Shown: positions 8,662 through 16,379 of the stretch, piece by piece
Layout: the number at the start of each line of letters is the position of its first letter
Numbering within the stretch: position 1 is the stretch's first letter
NCBI RefSeq assembly: GCF_023242965.2
Contig: NZ_JALKFU020000004.1
Coordinates: 1-43,618 of the forward strand
Direction: 5' to 3'
DNA: 43,618 nt
DNA from: Frankia sp. AgKG'84/4
Lineage (GTDB): Bacteria; Actinomycetota; Actinomycetes; Frankiales; Frankiaceae
Notes under the pieces: model-generated
Databases searched by the model: none
Told to the model about the DNA's origin: nothing
The model's input: only the letters and a program-made list of their open reading frames with translations
Made by a program: the position numbers and the translations under genes

Positions 8662-8970
8662 GTGGCGGGTGACCTGTGGTGGGATCGGGATGACGCGGAC
8701 TACATCCGGCGCCGTTCTGATCGTTACCCCGGCGCGACGGACATCGAGCCTGGATGGACCGTGGAGGCGGCCAGAGATCCCAGGCGGATCGTTCGTGATC
8801 CGGACCCGAGGAGCAGGATGGGCGCGGCCCGACTCATCGGCTACTCCCGTAGCGCCGGGTTCGTGCTGACTGTGATCTTCGATCCGACCGATCAGGCCGG
8901 AATCACGGCGTGGAAGACCCGGGGGAGCGACCTCCGCGACTACCTGGAGGGAGGGGCCGGTCGTGACTGA
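8662..8970 (+). CDS. BrnT-like toxin candidate
   Basis: A 102-residue protein that overlaps the following ribbon-helix-helix gene by 8 bp, the layout of a type II toxin-antitoxin pair. The order toxin then antitoxin, a small basic/aromatic N terminus (WWDRDDADYIRRRSDRYPGA), and a central LIGYSRSAGFVLTVIFDP strand pair followed by TAWKTRGSDLRDYL resemble BrnT-type RNase toxins of the RelE-like fold. The match is by pattern only. It may belong to a related actinobacterial toxin family instead. GTG start at 8662, the first in-frame start after the upstream direct repeats. Confidence 0.6.
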   Translation: MAGDLWWDRDDADYIRRRSDRYPGATDIEPGWTVEAARDPRRIVRDPDPRSRMGAARLIGYSRSAGFVLTVIFDPTDQAGITAWKTRGSDLRDYLEGGAGRD

Positions 8971-9256
8971 TCCGTCCAGGCGTGCCCGGCGGGCGGCGAT
9001 CCGTGCCGAGTACGCGGTGGAGGAGGCCGAAGCGGCTGAGGCTGAGGCGGTCGAATCCGAGCAGGCCGTCGTCTCGGTACGGGTGCCGGCGTCGTTGGCG
9101 GATGCGCTCAAGGCACGCGCGGCCGCCGAGCACATCCCGACGTCCGCCTTGGTTCGTCGCATCCTGTCGCGCGCGGTGGAGAGCCGTGACGCGCCCGTGA
9201 TGACCGAGGACCAGGTCGAGGAGATCGTGCGCAGGGTCCTGCGGGAGTCCGCATAG
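8963..9256 (+). CDS. Ribbon-helix-helix antitoxin candidate
   Basis: A 97-residue protein with a long acidic N-terminal helix (EEAEAAEAEAVESE), then an RHH DNA-binding core: VSVRVPASLADALKARAA as strand and helix, TSALVRRILSRAV as second helix. Such proteins bind DNA as dimers and neutralise the neighbouring toxin. In this family the toxin-neutralising and DNA-binding parts are often split between N and C termini; here the order seems reversed, with the acidic helix first. GTG start overlaps the toxin stop, so translation is coupled. Confidence 0.68.
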   Translation: MTDPSRRARRAAIRAEYAVEEAEAAEAEAVESEQAVVSVRVPASLADALKARAAAEHIPTSALVRRILSRAVESRDAPVMTEDQVEEIVRRVLRESA

Positions 9257-9581
9257 AGATCCTTCCCGTTCTTTGTTTGTCCGACTTGATGCGATCAACA
9301 AATCCACCCGAACGTGCGTTCGCCGCGCCGCTGGAACTCTCACGCCGACTCCATCCTTCCGAGATCGGTGGGGACCAGCGGCTGATCCACTGAAGGCAAC
9401 CTGCATCATGCGGATTACCTCTCTACAGCTGAGGTCGTCACCGTCCGCGACGGTCTCGTATCTTTTCTTGAGGTCTTCTGCCCCAGTTGTGGGCTTATAA
9501 GTTATTTTGTACATTTCGGCGCCACCGGCCGCGAGTATGCAGGGCACGCTGACGACCCGGCCGTCCTCACGGACCTTCATC

Positions 9582-9968
9582 GTCAGCGGCCTCGACGGTC
9601 TGACACTTCGCAAACTCGCCGCGCGGCTCGGCGTGCAGCAGCCAACCCTCTACTGGCATCTCCCCAACAAGGCGGCCCTGCTCACCGCGATCGCCGAACT
9701 GATCCTCGAGCAGCAGTTCGCTGAGATGGCGCCGCCCGAGCCGGACGAACGATGGCAGGACTGGCTGCTCAGCCTCGCCGAGCAGCTGCGCGGCGCACCG
9801 CTCGCCCACCCGGACGGCGCCCGGATCATCTCGGCTTCGCAGCTCTCCCTCAGGATGGCCGCGATCTCCGAGCTGGCGATGAGTACCCTTGTAGCCTGCG
9901 GCGTTCCATTGCGGGCGGCCCGGCTGATCGTCCTGACGCTGGAGCGATTCGCTGTCGCAGAACTTGCA
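9582..9968 (+). pseudogene. TetR-family regulator fragment, both ends missing
   Basis: From about 9582 the frame encodes GLDGLTLRKLAARLGVQQPT (end of helix 1 through the recognition helix), LYWHLPNKAALL, and the TetR_C ligand domain as far as RLIVLTLERFAVAE. The first helix of the DNA-binding domain is replaced by unrelated residues. The last third of the ligand domain is lost where the sequence runs into the 3' end of the flavodoxin gene. The tetracycline-repressor subfamily normally has ~200 residues, so about 130 remain. Non-functional as it stands. Confidence 0.7.
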
Positions 9969-9995
9969 CAAAATCGCGTGCGTCGGGCGGTTACG

Positions 9996-10457
9996 CTAGG
10001 TGTCCGCGAGCGTGGCCGCCACGGTCGCGCCCAACTCCCAGCATGCTTCGCGGGCAGCAGTGTCGAGCGCTCCCACCACCGTCAGCGGCTCCCGCAAGTG
10101 CCTCCACCGCAGCCCCGTAGTGATCGTCTCCACCGACCGTACGGCGCCCGTGGTGTCGCTGCCTCCATGGACGTAGAGGGCATACGGCCGACCGACAGTC
10201 GCTTCAAGGCAAGGATAATACACGCCATCAAAAAAGTGCTTCAAAGCCCCCGACATATAACCGATATTGGCTGGAGTGCCGAGAATATATCCGTCGGCAG
10301 CCAAGACATCCGAGGCAGTTGCCGAGAGTGCCGGCCGAACCTCAACTTCCACGCCCTCAATTTCATCCGCCCGAGCGCCCGACAGAACCGCCTCCAGCAT
10401 CTCCTGCATGGTCGGGGACGGGGTGTGATGGACTACCAGCAGCTTCGCCACAACCAT
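9996..10457 (-). CDS. Flavodoxin-like / NADPH-dependent FMN reductase family protein (intact copy)
   Basis: A 153-residue cytosolic flavoprotein. LLVVHHTPSPTMQEML after the first strand is the flavodoxin phosphate-binding loop, DGYILGTPANIGYMSGALK the second flavin loop, and YALYVHGGSD the third strand and loop. It probably transfers electrons or hydride via FMN. The ATG at 10457 is immediately before the first strand, as in relatives. Its middle is noticeably richer in A+T than its neighbours. It is the only complete member of a gene family whose fragments lie at 6.6, 17.7, 18.4, 28.0 and 32.2 kb. Confidence 0.82.
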   Translation of the reverse strand: MVVAKLLVVHHTPSPTMQEMLEAVLSGARADEIEGVEVEVRPALSATASDVLAADGYILGTPANIGYMSGALKHFFDGVYYPCLEATVGRPYALYVHGGSDTTGAVRSVETITTGLRWRHLREPLTVVGALDTAAREACWELGATVAATLADT

Positions 10458-10473
10458 ACCCTACCAAGCTAAG

Positions 10474-10501
10474 GCCCACCCCCTCATATGAGAAGGTGGG
10501 C
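10474..10501. promoter_or_regulatory. Hairpin between small gene and flavodoxin gene
   Basis: GCCCACC at 10474-10480 pairs with GGTGGGC at 10495-10501, and the loop itself contains the palindrome CTCATATGAG (10483-10492). It lies 16 bp upstream of the flavodoxin start and just downstream of the stop at 10508. It could be a terminator without a U-tract for the upstream gene or an operator for the flavodoxin gene. Confidence 0.5.
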
Positions 10502-10507
10502 GGATGG

Positions 10508-10732
10508 TTAGGGACAGTTGCATGGGCTATACACCCAAACGCGCCTCCTAGCAGCGTCGTGCCCTGCGAGATGGTGAATCGCATCCATGTAGCGGGCGGC
10601 TGCTTCCATATCCCCGAAGCAGTGATAGGGAGAGATCCAGCCGTTCGGTTCCCGGTAGACGAGGTGAACTTTCACACCCACCGGAATCGGTTGGGCCTCA
10701 ATCTGCGGCTTCGCGTGCTCTACGTACGCCAC
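10508..10732 (-). CDS. Small hypothetical protein
   Basis: A 74-residue soluble protein from a GTG at 10732. It has regular secondary-structure potential (VGVKVHLVYREPNGW, then GDMEAAARYMDAIHHLA) and a C-terminal pair of cysteines (CNCP). I do not recognise it. The length, the hairpin directly after the stop and the lack of a better ORF on either strand support it modestly. It could form a unit with the flavodoxin gene downstream. Confidence 0.45.
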   Translation of the reverse strand: MAYVEHAKPQIEAQPIPVGVKVHLVYREPNGWISPYHCFGDMEAAARYMDAIHHLAGHDAARRRVWVYSPCNCP

Positions 10733-10836
10733 ACGACGTCCAAGCGGTGTGCGTCAAACGCCCGAAGGCCCTGCCGGGTTGCGGGCTTGACACCGAACCC
10801 GGGGCGGTTCAGGGGATCGAGGCCAAGCTCTTCGGC

Positions 10837-11667
10837 CTACCGTTCGGGAGGGGCAGCGAAACTCAATAGGGAGATCGACGGGCGCAGATCGCGTGGGCCG
10901 GGCAGGATCGCGATCTTTCGGAGTGTCCTCGATCGCCATGCCCTGCGGCCGAGCGGCGGCTGTAGGTCTTCGGCGGTTGCCACGCCGGGGATCTGCGCGG
11001 GCAGGCGGGCGGCCGCGGAGACCGACAAACTGAAGGGCATGGGCGGTGCGGTGTAGCGGGCCGACATGCGGTAGCTCTTCATCGTCCGGTTGCTGAGCGA
11101 TGCAGGTATCGAGTCGAAGAAAAGCTGCCCGCCGGGGAACCGCGCGGCGCACTCGGCGATCAGGTTCATCACCTGGCCGCGTTCCAAGTACATGAACAGC
11201 CCCTCGGCGGAGATGAACACGCCGTGCCCCGGATCGGGAGCGTCCATCCAGCTGTGGTCCAGCGCCGAGGCCGGGATCGCGGTCATGCGTGGCTCCTGGG
11301 GGAGCAGACGTCGGCGCAGGTCGATCACCGGTGGCAGGTCTACGGACAGCCAGCTGATGCCAGGCCGTCCCAGGCGCCAGTAGGTGGTCTGCAGACCCTC
11401 GCCGAGGGCGACCACCGTGGCGGCGGGGCGCCGGTCCAGATAGGCGCGGATCGCGATGTCCAGGGCGAGCGCGCGCAGTGGATGGCTCTGGCTCGGCTTG
11501 CCGAACCGGTCAAAATCGTAATCGATTCCGCGGTAGAGGCGCTCCGCCAGTGGATCGCGGAATGCCGAGGCCGGGCGCATCGACTCCTCGGCGCGGTTGC
11601 GCAGCGTCCACAGGCACGTTGCGGCCACACTGTCCAGGGCCGCGCCGTCGATCTTGCCTTCGGTCAT
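10837..11667 (-). CDS. SAM-dependent methyltransferase, LCM (leucine carboxyl methyltransferase) family
   Basis: A 276-residue cytosolic class I methyltransferase. The N terminus LDSVAATCLWTLRNRAEES and RDPLAERLY are typical of the actinobacterial LCM/Tcmp-like group. The SAM-binding motif is VVALGEGLQTTYWRL, followed by WLSVDLPPVIDLR (acidic end of strand 2) and ISAEGLFMYLERGQV. These enzymes usually act on small-molecule or polyketide carboxyl/hydroxyl groups; the substrate is not predictable here. ATG at 11667 chosen because similarity-like sequence begins right after it. It lies downstream of, and on the same strand as, the esterase gene, with 139 bp between. Confidence 0.85.
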   Translation of the reverse strand: MTEGKIDGAALDSVAATCLWTLRNRAEESMRPASAFRDPLAERLYRGIDYDFDRFGKPSQSHPLRALALDIAIRAYLDRRPAATVVALGEGLQTTYWRLGRPGISWLSVDLPPVIDLRRRLLPQEPRMTAIPASALDHSWMDAPDPGHGVFISAEGLFMYLERGQVMNLIAECAARFPGGQLFFDSIPASLSNRTMKSYRMSARYTAPPMPFSLSVSAAARLPAQIPGVATAEDLQPPLGRRAWRSRTLRKIAILPGPRDLRPSISLLSFAAPPER

Positions 11668-11806
11668 GTTCACTCCAGGTGGAACGGGCCGCAACCGCTG
11701 CCCGTCGACGGCCTCGTGGTCGGTGTCGTGCGGGACAGGCTGGGCGGCGTCAACGACAGGACGGCACGGCCCGGGATCAACGCGCCGTGGCTGTGGCGGC
11801 TCAACG

Positions 11807-12757
11807 TCAGCCAATGAGGTGTGCTCGGAGGAACTCGCGGATTTCCGCCCGTGCGGCGTCGGCCTGCCGCGCCAGGCCCGGGGTGCTGAGGAAGGCGTGC
11901 CCCGCTCCGGGGAATTCGGCCAGACGCGTCGACGTCCCGGCGGCCCGCAGCCGTTCGGCGTAACGTCGACCGTGATCGGCCAGCGGGTCGTGGGTCGGCA
12001 CCACCACGAGCGCCGGGGCCAGCCCGTTCAGGCTGTCGGCGCACAGCGGCGAAAGCGCGCGCGGGTCGGTTCCCGGCGCAACGGCGAGTCGTTGGAACAG
12101 CTGCAGCACCGGCACGGCGAGGGTCGGGGTGCGGGCGTGCTGGGTGACCGAGGCATGGTCAAGCATCGCCTCGGTCACATCGACGGCGGGGTTGACCAGC
12201 ACCTGGGCTTTGAGGTGCAGGTCGGACTCGCGGGCCCGGATGGCGGCCAAGGCGCCGATCAACGCGCCACAGCTTTCACCGAACACAGCCGTCCGCGCCG
12301 CGTCGATGCCCCACCGCTCGGCGGCTTGGAGCACGAGCTGGAGCACGTCCCAGCCGTCGGCAACGGCCGCCGACAGCGGAGTTCGCTGGTCGAGGAGTCG
12401 GTGCTCGACCGAGACGACGACCGCGGGAACCTGGGCGGCGAGGTGGCTGTTGACCCAGTCGCTCTGCACCGCCGTACCCACGAACCCGCCGCCGTGCACG
12501 TGGAGCACGAACGGCAACTCGGCGTCTCCGCCGGCGCGCGCTGCCGGACGGTAGACCCGCACCGACAGTCCGCGGCCGGGCAGCGCCACCTCCTGCCAGT
12601 CGATCGCGGCGCCGGGATCCGGATCCCCGCTGATCGCCCGCACCGCGGGGGACGCCCGAAAGCGGTTCTCCGCATCGCGGTAGGCGACCAGCTCCTCGAT
12701 CGTCATCCTCAACCAGTCCGGCTCCGACGGACGCCCCGTAGTCATGATCTCGTTCAT
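11807..12757 (-). CDS. HSL-type alpha/beta hydrolase (esterase/lipase)
   Basis: A 316-residue enzyme of the hormone-sensitive-lipase family. The oxyanion-hole motif HGGGF is at ~88-92 and the nucleophile elbow is GESCG (Ser ~162); relatives usually have GDSAG, so the Cys after the Ser is unusual. The charge-relay Asp is probably in THDPLAD and the His in GAGHAFLS. The long N-terminal cap segment (first 50 residues) is as expected. Divergent from a TetR gene with a palindrome between them, so likely repressed by it. ATG 12757 or 12745 are both possible starts. Confidence 0.88.
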   Translation of the reverse strand: MNEIMTTGRPSEPDWLRMTIEELVAYRDAENRFRASPAVRAISGDPDPGAAIDWQEVALPGRGLSVRVYRPAARAGGDAELPFVLHVHGGGFVGTAVQSDWVNSHLAAQVPAVVVSVEHRLLDQRTPLSAAVADGWDVLQLVLQAAERWGIDAARTAVFGESCGALIGALAAIRARESDLHLKAQVLVNPAVDVTEAMLDHASVTQHARTPTLAVPVLQLFQRLAVAPGTDPRALSPLCADSLNGLAPALVVVPTHDPLADHGRRYAERLRAAGTSTRLAEFPGAGHAFLSTPGLARQADAARAEIREFLRAHLIG

Positions 12758-12807
12758 GGTCTCTCCCGGGAAAGCGGTTTCGCGACCTTAGGTATCGAAA
12801 CCCACGG

Positions 12808-12822
12808 TAGCGAAAAACGCTA
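12808..12822. promoter_or_regulatory. TetR operator candidate
   Basis: Perfect inverted repeat TAGCG-AAAAA-CGCTA in the 75-bp gap between the divergent esterase and TetR genes, 11 bp before the TetR start. A similar half-site (TATCG) lies at 12793. Position and symmetry suggest control of both genes by the adjacent TetR. Confidence 0.65.
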
Positions 12823-12832
12823 TCCTGTGTCC

Positions 12833-13408
12833 ATGGCATCGGCCATCTCCACCCGACCACCCGGCCGCCCGCGCACAGGCGTCCACGCCGCGGTGTTCGC
12901 CGCCACGCTGAGGACGGTCCACGAGCTCGGCTACGCGCGCGCCACCGTCGAACGCATCGCTACGGCGGCCGGTGTCGCCAAGACGACGATCTATCGGCGC
13001 TGGCCGTCCAAGGGCGACCTGATCGTGGACTGCCTCCTGGACGCCTTCGGTCCGGCCTCACTGGAGGGCGCCAGCCGAGCCGAGATCATGTCCTCGGCTA
13101 TCCACTGGATCGCGGCGAAGATCGGCGAACCCGGGGTGGGCGACGCGTTCGCCGGCGTGTTCAGCGACGCCGTCAGCGACCCGGCCCTGCGCGAGATCCT
13201 GTCCGTGCGGCTGCAGGATCCGTACCGGCTGGCGCTCCAGGACGCGCTCGGCGAGCCGGAGGACCGGGTCCGGTTCTTCACCGATGTCGTGGTCGGAACC
13301 CTGCTCCACCGGATGGGCATGACCGGCGCGCCGATGGCCGACACCGACGTCGCCGCACTGGTCGGGATGGTCCTGCCCGCCTTGCAGCGAGGCTCCCACC
13401 CTTTTTGA
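12833..13408 (+). CDS. TetR/AcrR-family transcriptional regulator
   Basis: A 191-residue repressor. The DNA-binding domain spans residues ~20-65 (ATVERIATAAGVAKTTIYRRW with the typical YRRWPSKGDL helix-turn-helix end), and an all-helical C-terminal ligand domain of the TetR_C_16/AefR type follows. ATG at 12833 lies 11 bp after the TAGCG palindrome. It probably represses itself and the divergent esterase, with an ester or its product as the ligand; that last point is inference. Confidence 0.9.
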   Translation: MASAISTRPPGRPRTGVHAAVFAATLRTVHELGYARATVERIATAAGVAKTTIYRRWPSKGDLIVDCLLDAFGPASLEGASRAEIMSSAIHWIAAKIGEPGVGDAFAGVFSDAVSDPALREILSVRLQDPYRLALQDALGEPEDRVRFFTDVVVGTLLHRMGMTGAPMADTDVAALVGMVLPALQRGSHPF

Positions 13409-13457
13409 ACCTCAGCTCAGAACACTCGTCGGGGCCCGCTTGTTGAGCTGGATCGAG

Positions 13458-13583
13458 TCAGCGGGGGCGACCCAGCGACGCGCGGCGTGACACCACTGCG
13501 AGGGCCGCCACGGCGCAGAGCGTCGCGCCGGAGCCGACAGCCTCGGACGGCCCGATCGCGGTAGCCAAAGCGGACATCGTAGA
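13458..13583 (-). pseudogene. MFS transporter tail fragment
   Basis: The minus frame ending at 13458 encodes a final hydrophobic helix and basic tail (ATAIGPSEAVGSGATLCAVA, then VVSRRASLGRPR) typical of the last transmembrane segment of an MFS exporter. Upstream the frame turns at once into unrelated sequence at ~13585, where a methyltransferase head begins. Only ~40 residues remain. Confidence 0.45.
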
Positions 13584-13590
13584 GTGGCCC

Positions 13591-13689
13591 CTGCTCGACC
13601 GTCGCGAGATGGGTCGACACCAGTTTCCCGGAGTTGCGCAGGTCGTAGTTCGACGCGAGTTCCTGGTAGAAGTCGCGGGACTGCTCCAC
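13591..13689 (-). pseudogene. SAM methyltransferase head fragment
   Basis: From a GTG at 13689 the frame reads SRDFYQELASNYDLRNSGKL then VSTHLATVE, the conserved N terminus of a class I methyltransferase group. It stops resembling anything after ~33 residues and joins the MFS tail out of frame. The SAM-binding motif is absent. Confidence 0.5.
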
Positions 13690-13955
13690 CCCATACTCAC
13701 GATCGGGCGCCGCGGCGCGGCCGGCGGAGCCGCTAGGCCGGCTTGAACGCGACTCCCGAGACGAGGCGGAGTCGACCGGCGCCCGATCTGCGGCGGCCAG
13801 AACAAAATTGACCGCCCCTGCGGCGCGCGCGCTCGCGGCGCTCGACGAGTCGCCCTACGACCTCATCTTCATCGACTGGGCCGTCATCCTGACGTCTCCT
13901 GCTGGTGTTCACGCCGAACCCGGTCCGCCAGCTGCGGCGCCGCGCTGAAGCGTCG

Positions 13956-13992
13956 GCCTGATTCGCGTCTTCCCCGAGGACGCGAATCAGGC
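13956..13992. terminator. Strong hairpin, likely terminator
   Basis: A perfect 14-bp stem (13956-13969 with 13979-13992) and a 9-base loop. It overlaps the stop of the minus-strand ABC ATPase tail at 13987, the right place for a terminator of that lost gene. There is no U-tract, as is common in high-GC actinobacteria. Confidence 0.65.
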
Positions 13993-14097
13993 GGCACGCT
14001 GGACTGAGGGAAGCTCAGATCTCGACGTGGTCCCGTCGATCCGTTCGTCCAGCCTGCGTCCGCTGTCCGGGTCGAACAGGTGCACATGCCCGGCGGT
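13987..14097 (-). pseudogene. Sugar ABC transporter ATPase (MalK/UgpC type) tail fragment
   Basis: The last ~35 residues, GHVHLFDPDSGRRLDERI and a short tail, match the end of the TOBE domain of MalK/MsmK-like ATPases. Nothing of the ATPase itself remains upstream; the frame continues as Arg-rich noise. The stop sits in a strong hairpin, so the original gene end and its terminator seem to have survived together. Confidence 0.5.
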
Positions 14098-14297
14098 GGC
14101 CCGCCGTCGGCGCGAGGCATCCAGCGGTCTCGGGGTCGTGCCGCGCGGCGTCGTCGACGTCGACGAGTCACGGGCGCACGACCCATCAGGCGCACGGGGA
14201 GCGGGCATGTTGTCGCGCTTCGTGGCGAAATATTAGGCTCTGCCCTGATGGCGCTTCAGGGAAACGATGCGGAACGACAGCCCCGACGGGATGATCT

Positions 14298-16085
14298 ATG
14301 ATCATCGATCGGGACCGGGTGGCCAAGGTCCTGCCCGGCTATGAGCTGGGCGAGCAGCTGGGCGCGGGGGCGTTCGGGCTGGTGCTGGCCGGTACGCATC
14401 GCCAGATGGGCCGCCCCGTGGCAATCAAGGTGATGGCGGCCACGGGCGCCGTGGCCGCCCCGGCTGGTTTCGCCGCCGAGGCCCAGGTGCTGGCCAAGCT
14501 GGACCATCCACACGTCGTACGGGTCTACGACTACGTCGAGGCCGACGGGCTGTGCCTGGTCCTGATGGAGAAGCTAGCGGGGGGCACCTTGACCCGGCTG
14601 CGGACGGGGATGAGCCCCGAGCGGGTCTGCGCGGTGGCACTGGCGGTCGCCGCGGCGCTTGAGCACGCGCACGGGCACAAGGTGCTGCACCGCGACATCA
14701 AGTCGGACAACGTCATGTTCGCCGGCGACGGCACGCTCAAGGTCACCGACTTTGGCATCGCCAAGCTGTTCGGAGAGCCGGGGACGATCACCAGCGGCGT
14801 AGCGGGCACGCCGGCGTACATGGCCCCGGAGCAGATCGAGGGCGGCCAGCTTGGCCCGTGGACCGATCTGTACGCGCTCGGAATCCTCCTTTACAGCCTG
14901 CTCACCGGGCGGCTGCCGTTCGACCCGAAGCTGCCCGTCTTCACGCTGCTGAGCCAGCAGCTGGCCGCGCCGCCGCCGCCGATGGACGGCGCGGCGGCTC
15001 CGCTGGCCGACGTGGTGCTCCGCGTCCTGGCCAAGTCCCCCGCCGCCCGTCCTCCGGACGCCGCAGCCTTCGCGCTGGAGCTGGCGGCCGCGGCGACGAC
15101 GGTGTTCGGCGCCGGCTGGACGGCGCGCGGTCAGATGCCGCTCTATCTCGAGGACGCGGTCCGCGCCGTGACCGAGCGGCCGGACCTGAGTACCGCGGTC
15201 GTCCCGGCCGTCCCGCTCGTTCCGGCCGTCCCGCTCGTTCCAGCCGTCCCGGGCGATCCGAGTGTCCCGGGCGATCCGAGTGTCCCGGGCGATCCGGGCG
15301 TCGACGGCGATGCGGAGCCGCCGACGGTCGAGTCCAGCGCGGATGCCGCCGCGGATCAGCCCGTCGGCCCGCGCGCCAGGAGCCCGCGGCGCTCGCGCGG
15401 TGCCTGGGTCGCCGGCGTCGTCGCGCTCGTGCTGGCGGTGGTGGCCGGGGCCGTGTTCCTGTCCATCAGGAACGACCCGCCCGGGCACCCCACGGCTGGC
15501 ACCTCCGCGACGGCGTCGCCGAGCACCGGGCCGGCCGGCTCGACGCCCTCCGCAGGCACGACGGGAGCGCGGACAGCGGGGCCGAGCGACCCGATCCGGT
15601 CAAACGGCCCGGCCACGCCGAGCGACCCGGTCGCGTCCCCGGCCGCGTCGACGGTTCCGGCCGGCGGTCCCGCCGGCACCGCCGCGTCGAACGTCCAGCC
15701 CGCGAGCGCCGCCCCGAGCCTGACAGCGTCCTCCATCGCGGGTATCAACGGCGGCGACGACAGCGCACAGGTCCCGGGCTCCGAGGCCGATACCTCCTGG
15801 GTGGCCAACGACGCGAGCTGTTCGGCGTGGCTGGACTTCAACGGCGCCGGCTCCTTCGCCGGAGTGCTCAACACCTCGCTGAGCCAGTCCTGCGGCGCCG
15901 AGCTCTTCCGCAACGACGGGATCGCGTACTCCTTCTCCGCGTCCTGGGGCGCCACGAAGACGAACTACATTCCCGTCGACGGACACACGATGTGGATCTG
16001 CGTCTGGAACGCGGCCAGCCCGGCCACGACCGAGCAGTGCGGCCCCCGCTTCGGCCTGACCGGCACCACCCCGGTCAGGAAATGA
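14298..16085 (+). CDS. Transmembrane Ser/Thr protein kinase, PknB-like
   Basis: A 595-residue receptor-type kinase. The kinase domain occupies residues ~15-270: Gly loop LGAGAFGLV, catalytic Lys ~44 (VAIKV), HRDIKSDN loop with Asp ~133, DFG at ~151, activation segment with TSGVAGTPAYMAPEQ. A Pro/Val-rich linker (residues ~305-335) is made of near-identical hexads. One membrane helix at ~368-390 is followed by a long Ser/Thr/Pro/Gly extracellular stalk and a terminal ~95-residue domain with four cysteines (SCSAWLDF, SQSCGAEL, MWICVWN, TEQCGPRF) that I do not recognise; PASTA repeats are absent. The gene stands alone. The extracellular domain is the probable sensor. Confidence 0.92.
   Translation: MIIDRDRVAKVLPGYELGEQLGAGAFGLVLAGTHRQMGRPVAIKVMAATGAVAAPAGFAAEAQVLAKLDHPHVVRVYDYVEADGLCLVLMEKLAGGTLTRLRTGMSPERVCAVALAVAAALEHAHGHKVLHRDIKSDNVMFAGDGTLKVTDFGIAKLFGEPGTITSGVAGTPAYMAPEQIEGGQLGPWTDLYALGILLYSLLTGRLPFDPKLPVFTLLSQQLAAPPPPMDGAAAPLADVVLRVLAKSPAARPPDAAAFALELAAAATTVFGAGWTARGQMPLYLEDAVRAVTERPDLSTAVVPAVPLVPAVPLVPAVPGDPSVPGDPSVPGDPGVDGDAEPPTVESSADAAADQPVGPRARSPRRSRGAWVAGVVALVLAVVAGAVFLSIRNDPPGHPTAGTSATASPSTGPAGSTPSAGTTGARTAGPSDPIRSNGPATPSDPVASPAASTVPAGGPAGTAASNVQPASAAPSLTASSIAGINGGDDSAQVPGSEADTSWVANDASCSAWLDFNGAGSFAGVLNTSLSQSCGAELFRNDGIAYSFSASWGATKTNYIPVDGHTMWICVWNAASPATTEQCGPRFGLTGTTPVRK
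15210..15299 (+). repeat. Five 18-bp tandem repeats inside the kinase gene
   Basis: Two copies of a unit beginning GTCCCGCTCGTTCC (15210 and 15228) are followed by three of a unit beginning GTCCCGGGCGATCC (15246, 15264, 15282). They encode V-P-L-V-P-A and V-P-G-D-P-S hexads in the juxtamembrane linker. Since 18 bp keeps frame, copy number can vary between strains without breaking the gene. Confidence 0.85.
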
Positions 16086-16379
16086 CCGGCCGCCGACAGG
16101 CCCGTCGAGTTCCGTAGAGCTGCGATCAGCAGCGATCTCGGTCTCGTCCGCCGGGGCGCGCCGGCACCGGTGGCAGCGTGCATGCCAGCCAGACCGCAGG
16201 GCGCCGACCGGCCGCGACAGCGCTACGACTGGCGCTAACGGAATGTCTGGCTGGGTCAGACCGGGTGATCCGGCAGGCCGGTCACCGGTTGCTCGTGAGG
16301 AGCTCGGCGAGCTTCTCCCTACCCGGGCGGACAGCCAGGTCTCGAAATTCATGGACGCTCGCGAGTCCGGTGGCGCGGC
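16086..16379. other. Intergenic, no convincing gene
   Basis: I see no gene with good codon character. A minus-strand frame ending at 16282 (VHEFRDLAVRPGREKLAELL) reads like the C terminus of a protein and continues into the IS remnant, so it may be the tail of a gene split by that element. Confidence 0.4.

Noticed and set aside
8903-9514. Minus-strand ORF beginning MYKITYKPTTGAEDLKKRYE
   Set aside because: The first ~40 residues read like a real protein, but the rest is antisense to the antitoxin gene. It may be a fragment; not enough to call.
11224-11817. Plus-strand ORF opposite the LCM methyltransferase
   Set aside because: Antisense to a gene with clear SAM motifs; the last 35 residues look ordered but match no family that I know.
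13806-13900. Possible response-regulator or O-methyltransferase scrap (DESPYDLIFIDW)
   Set aside because: Twelve suggestive residues only; mentioned within the mosaic finding but not annotated as a feature.
14574-15488. Minus-strand 304-residue ORF
   Set aside because: Antisense to the kinase domain; composed of Arg/Gly/Asp runs.
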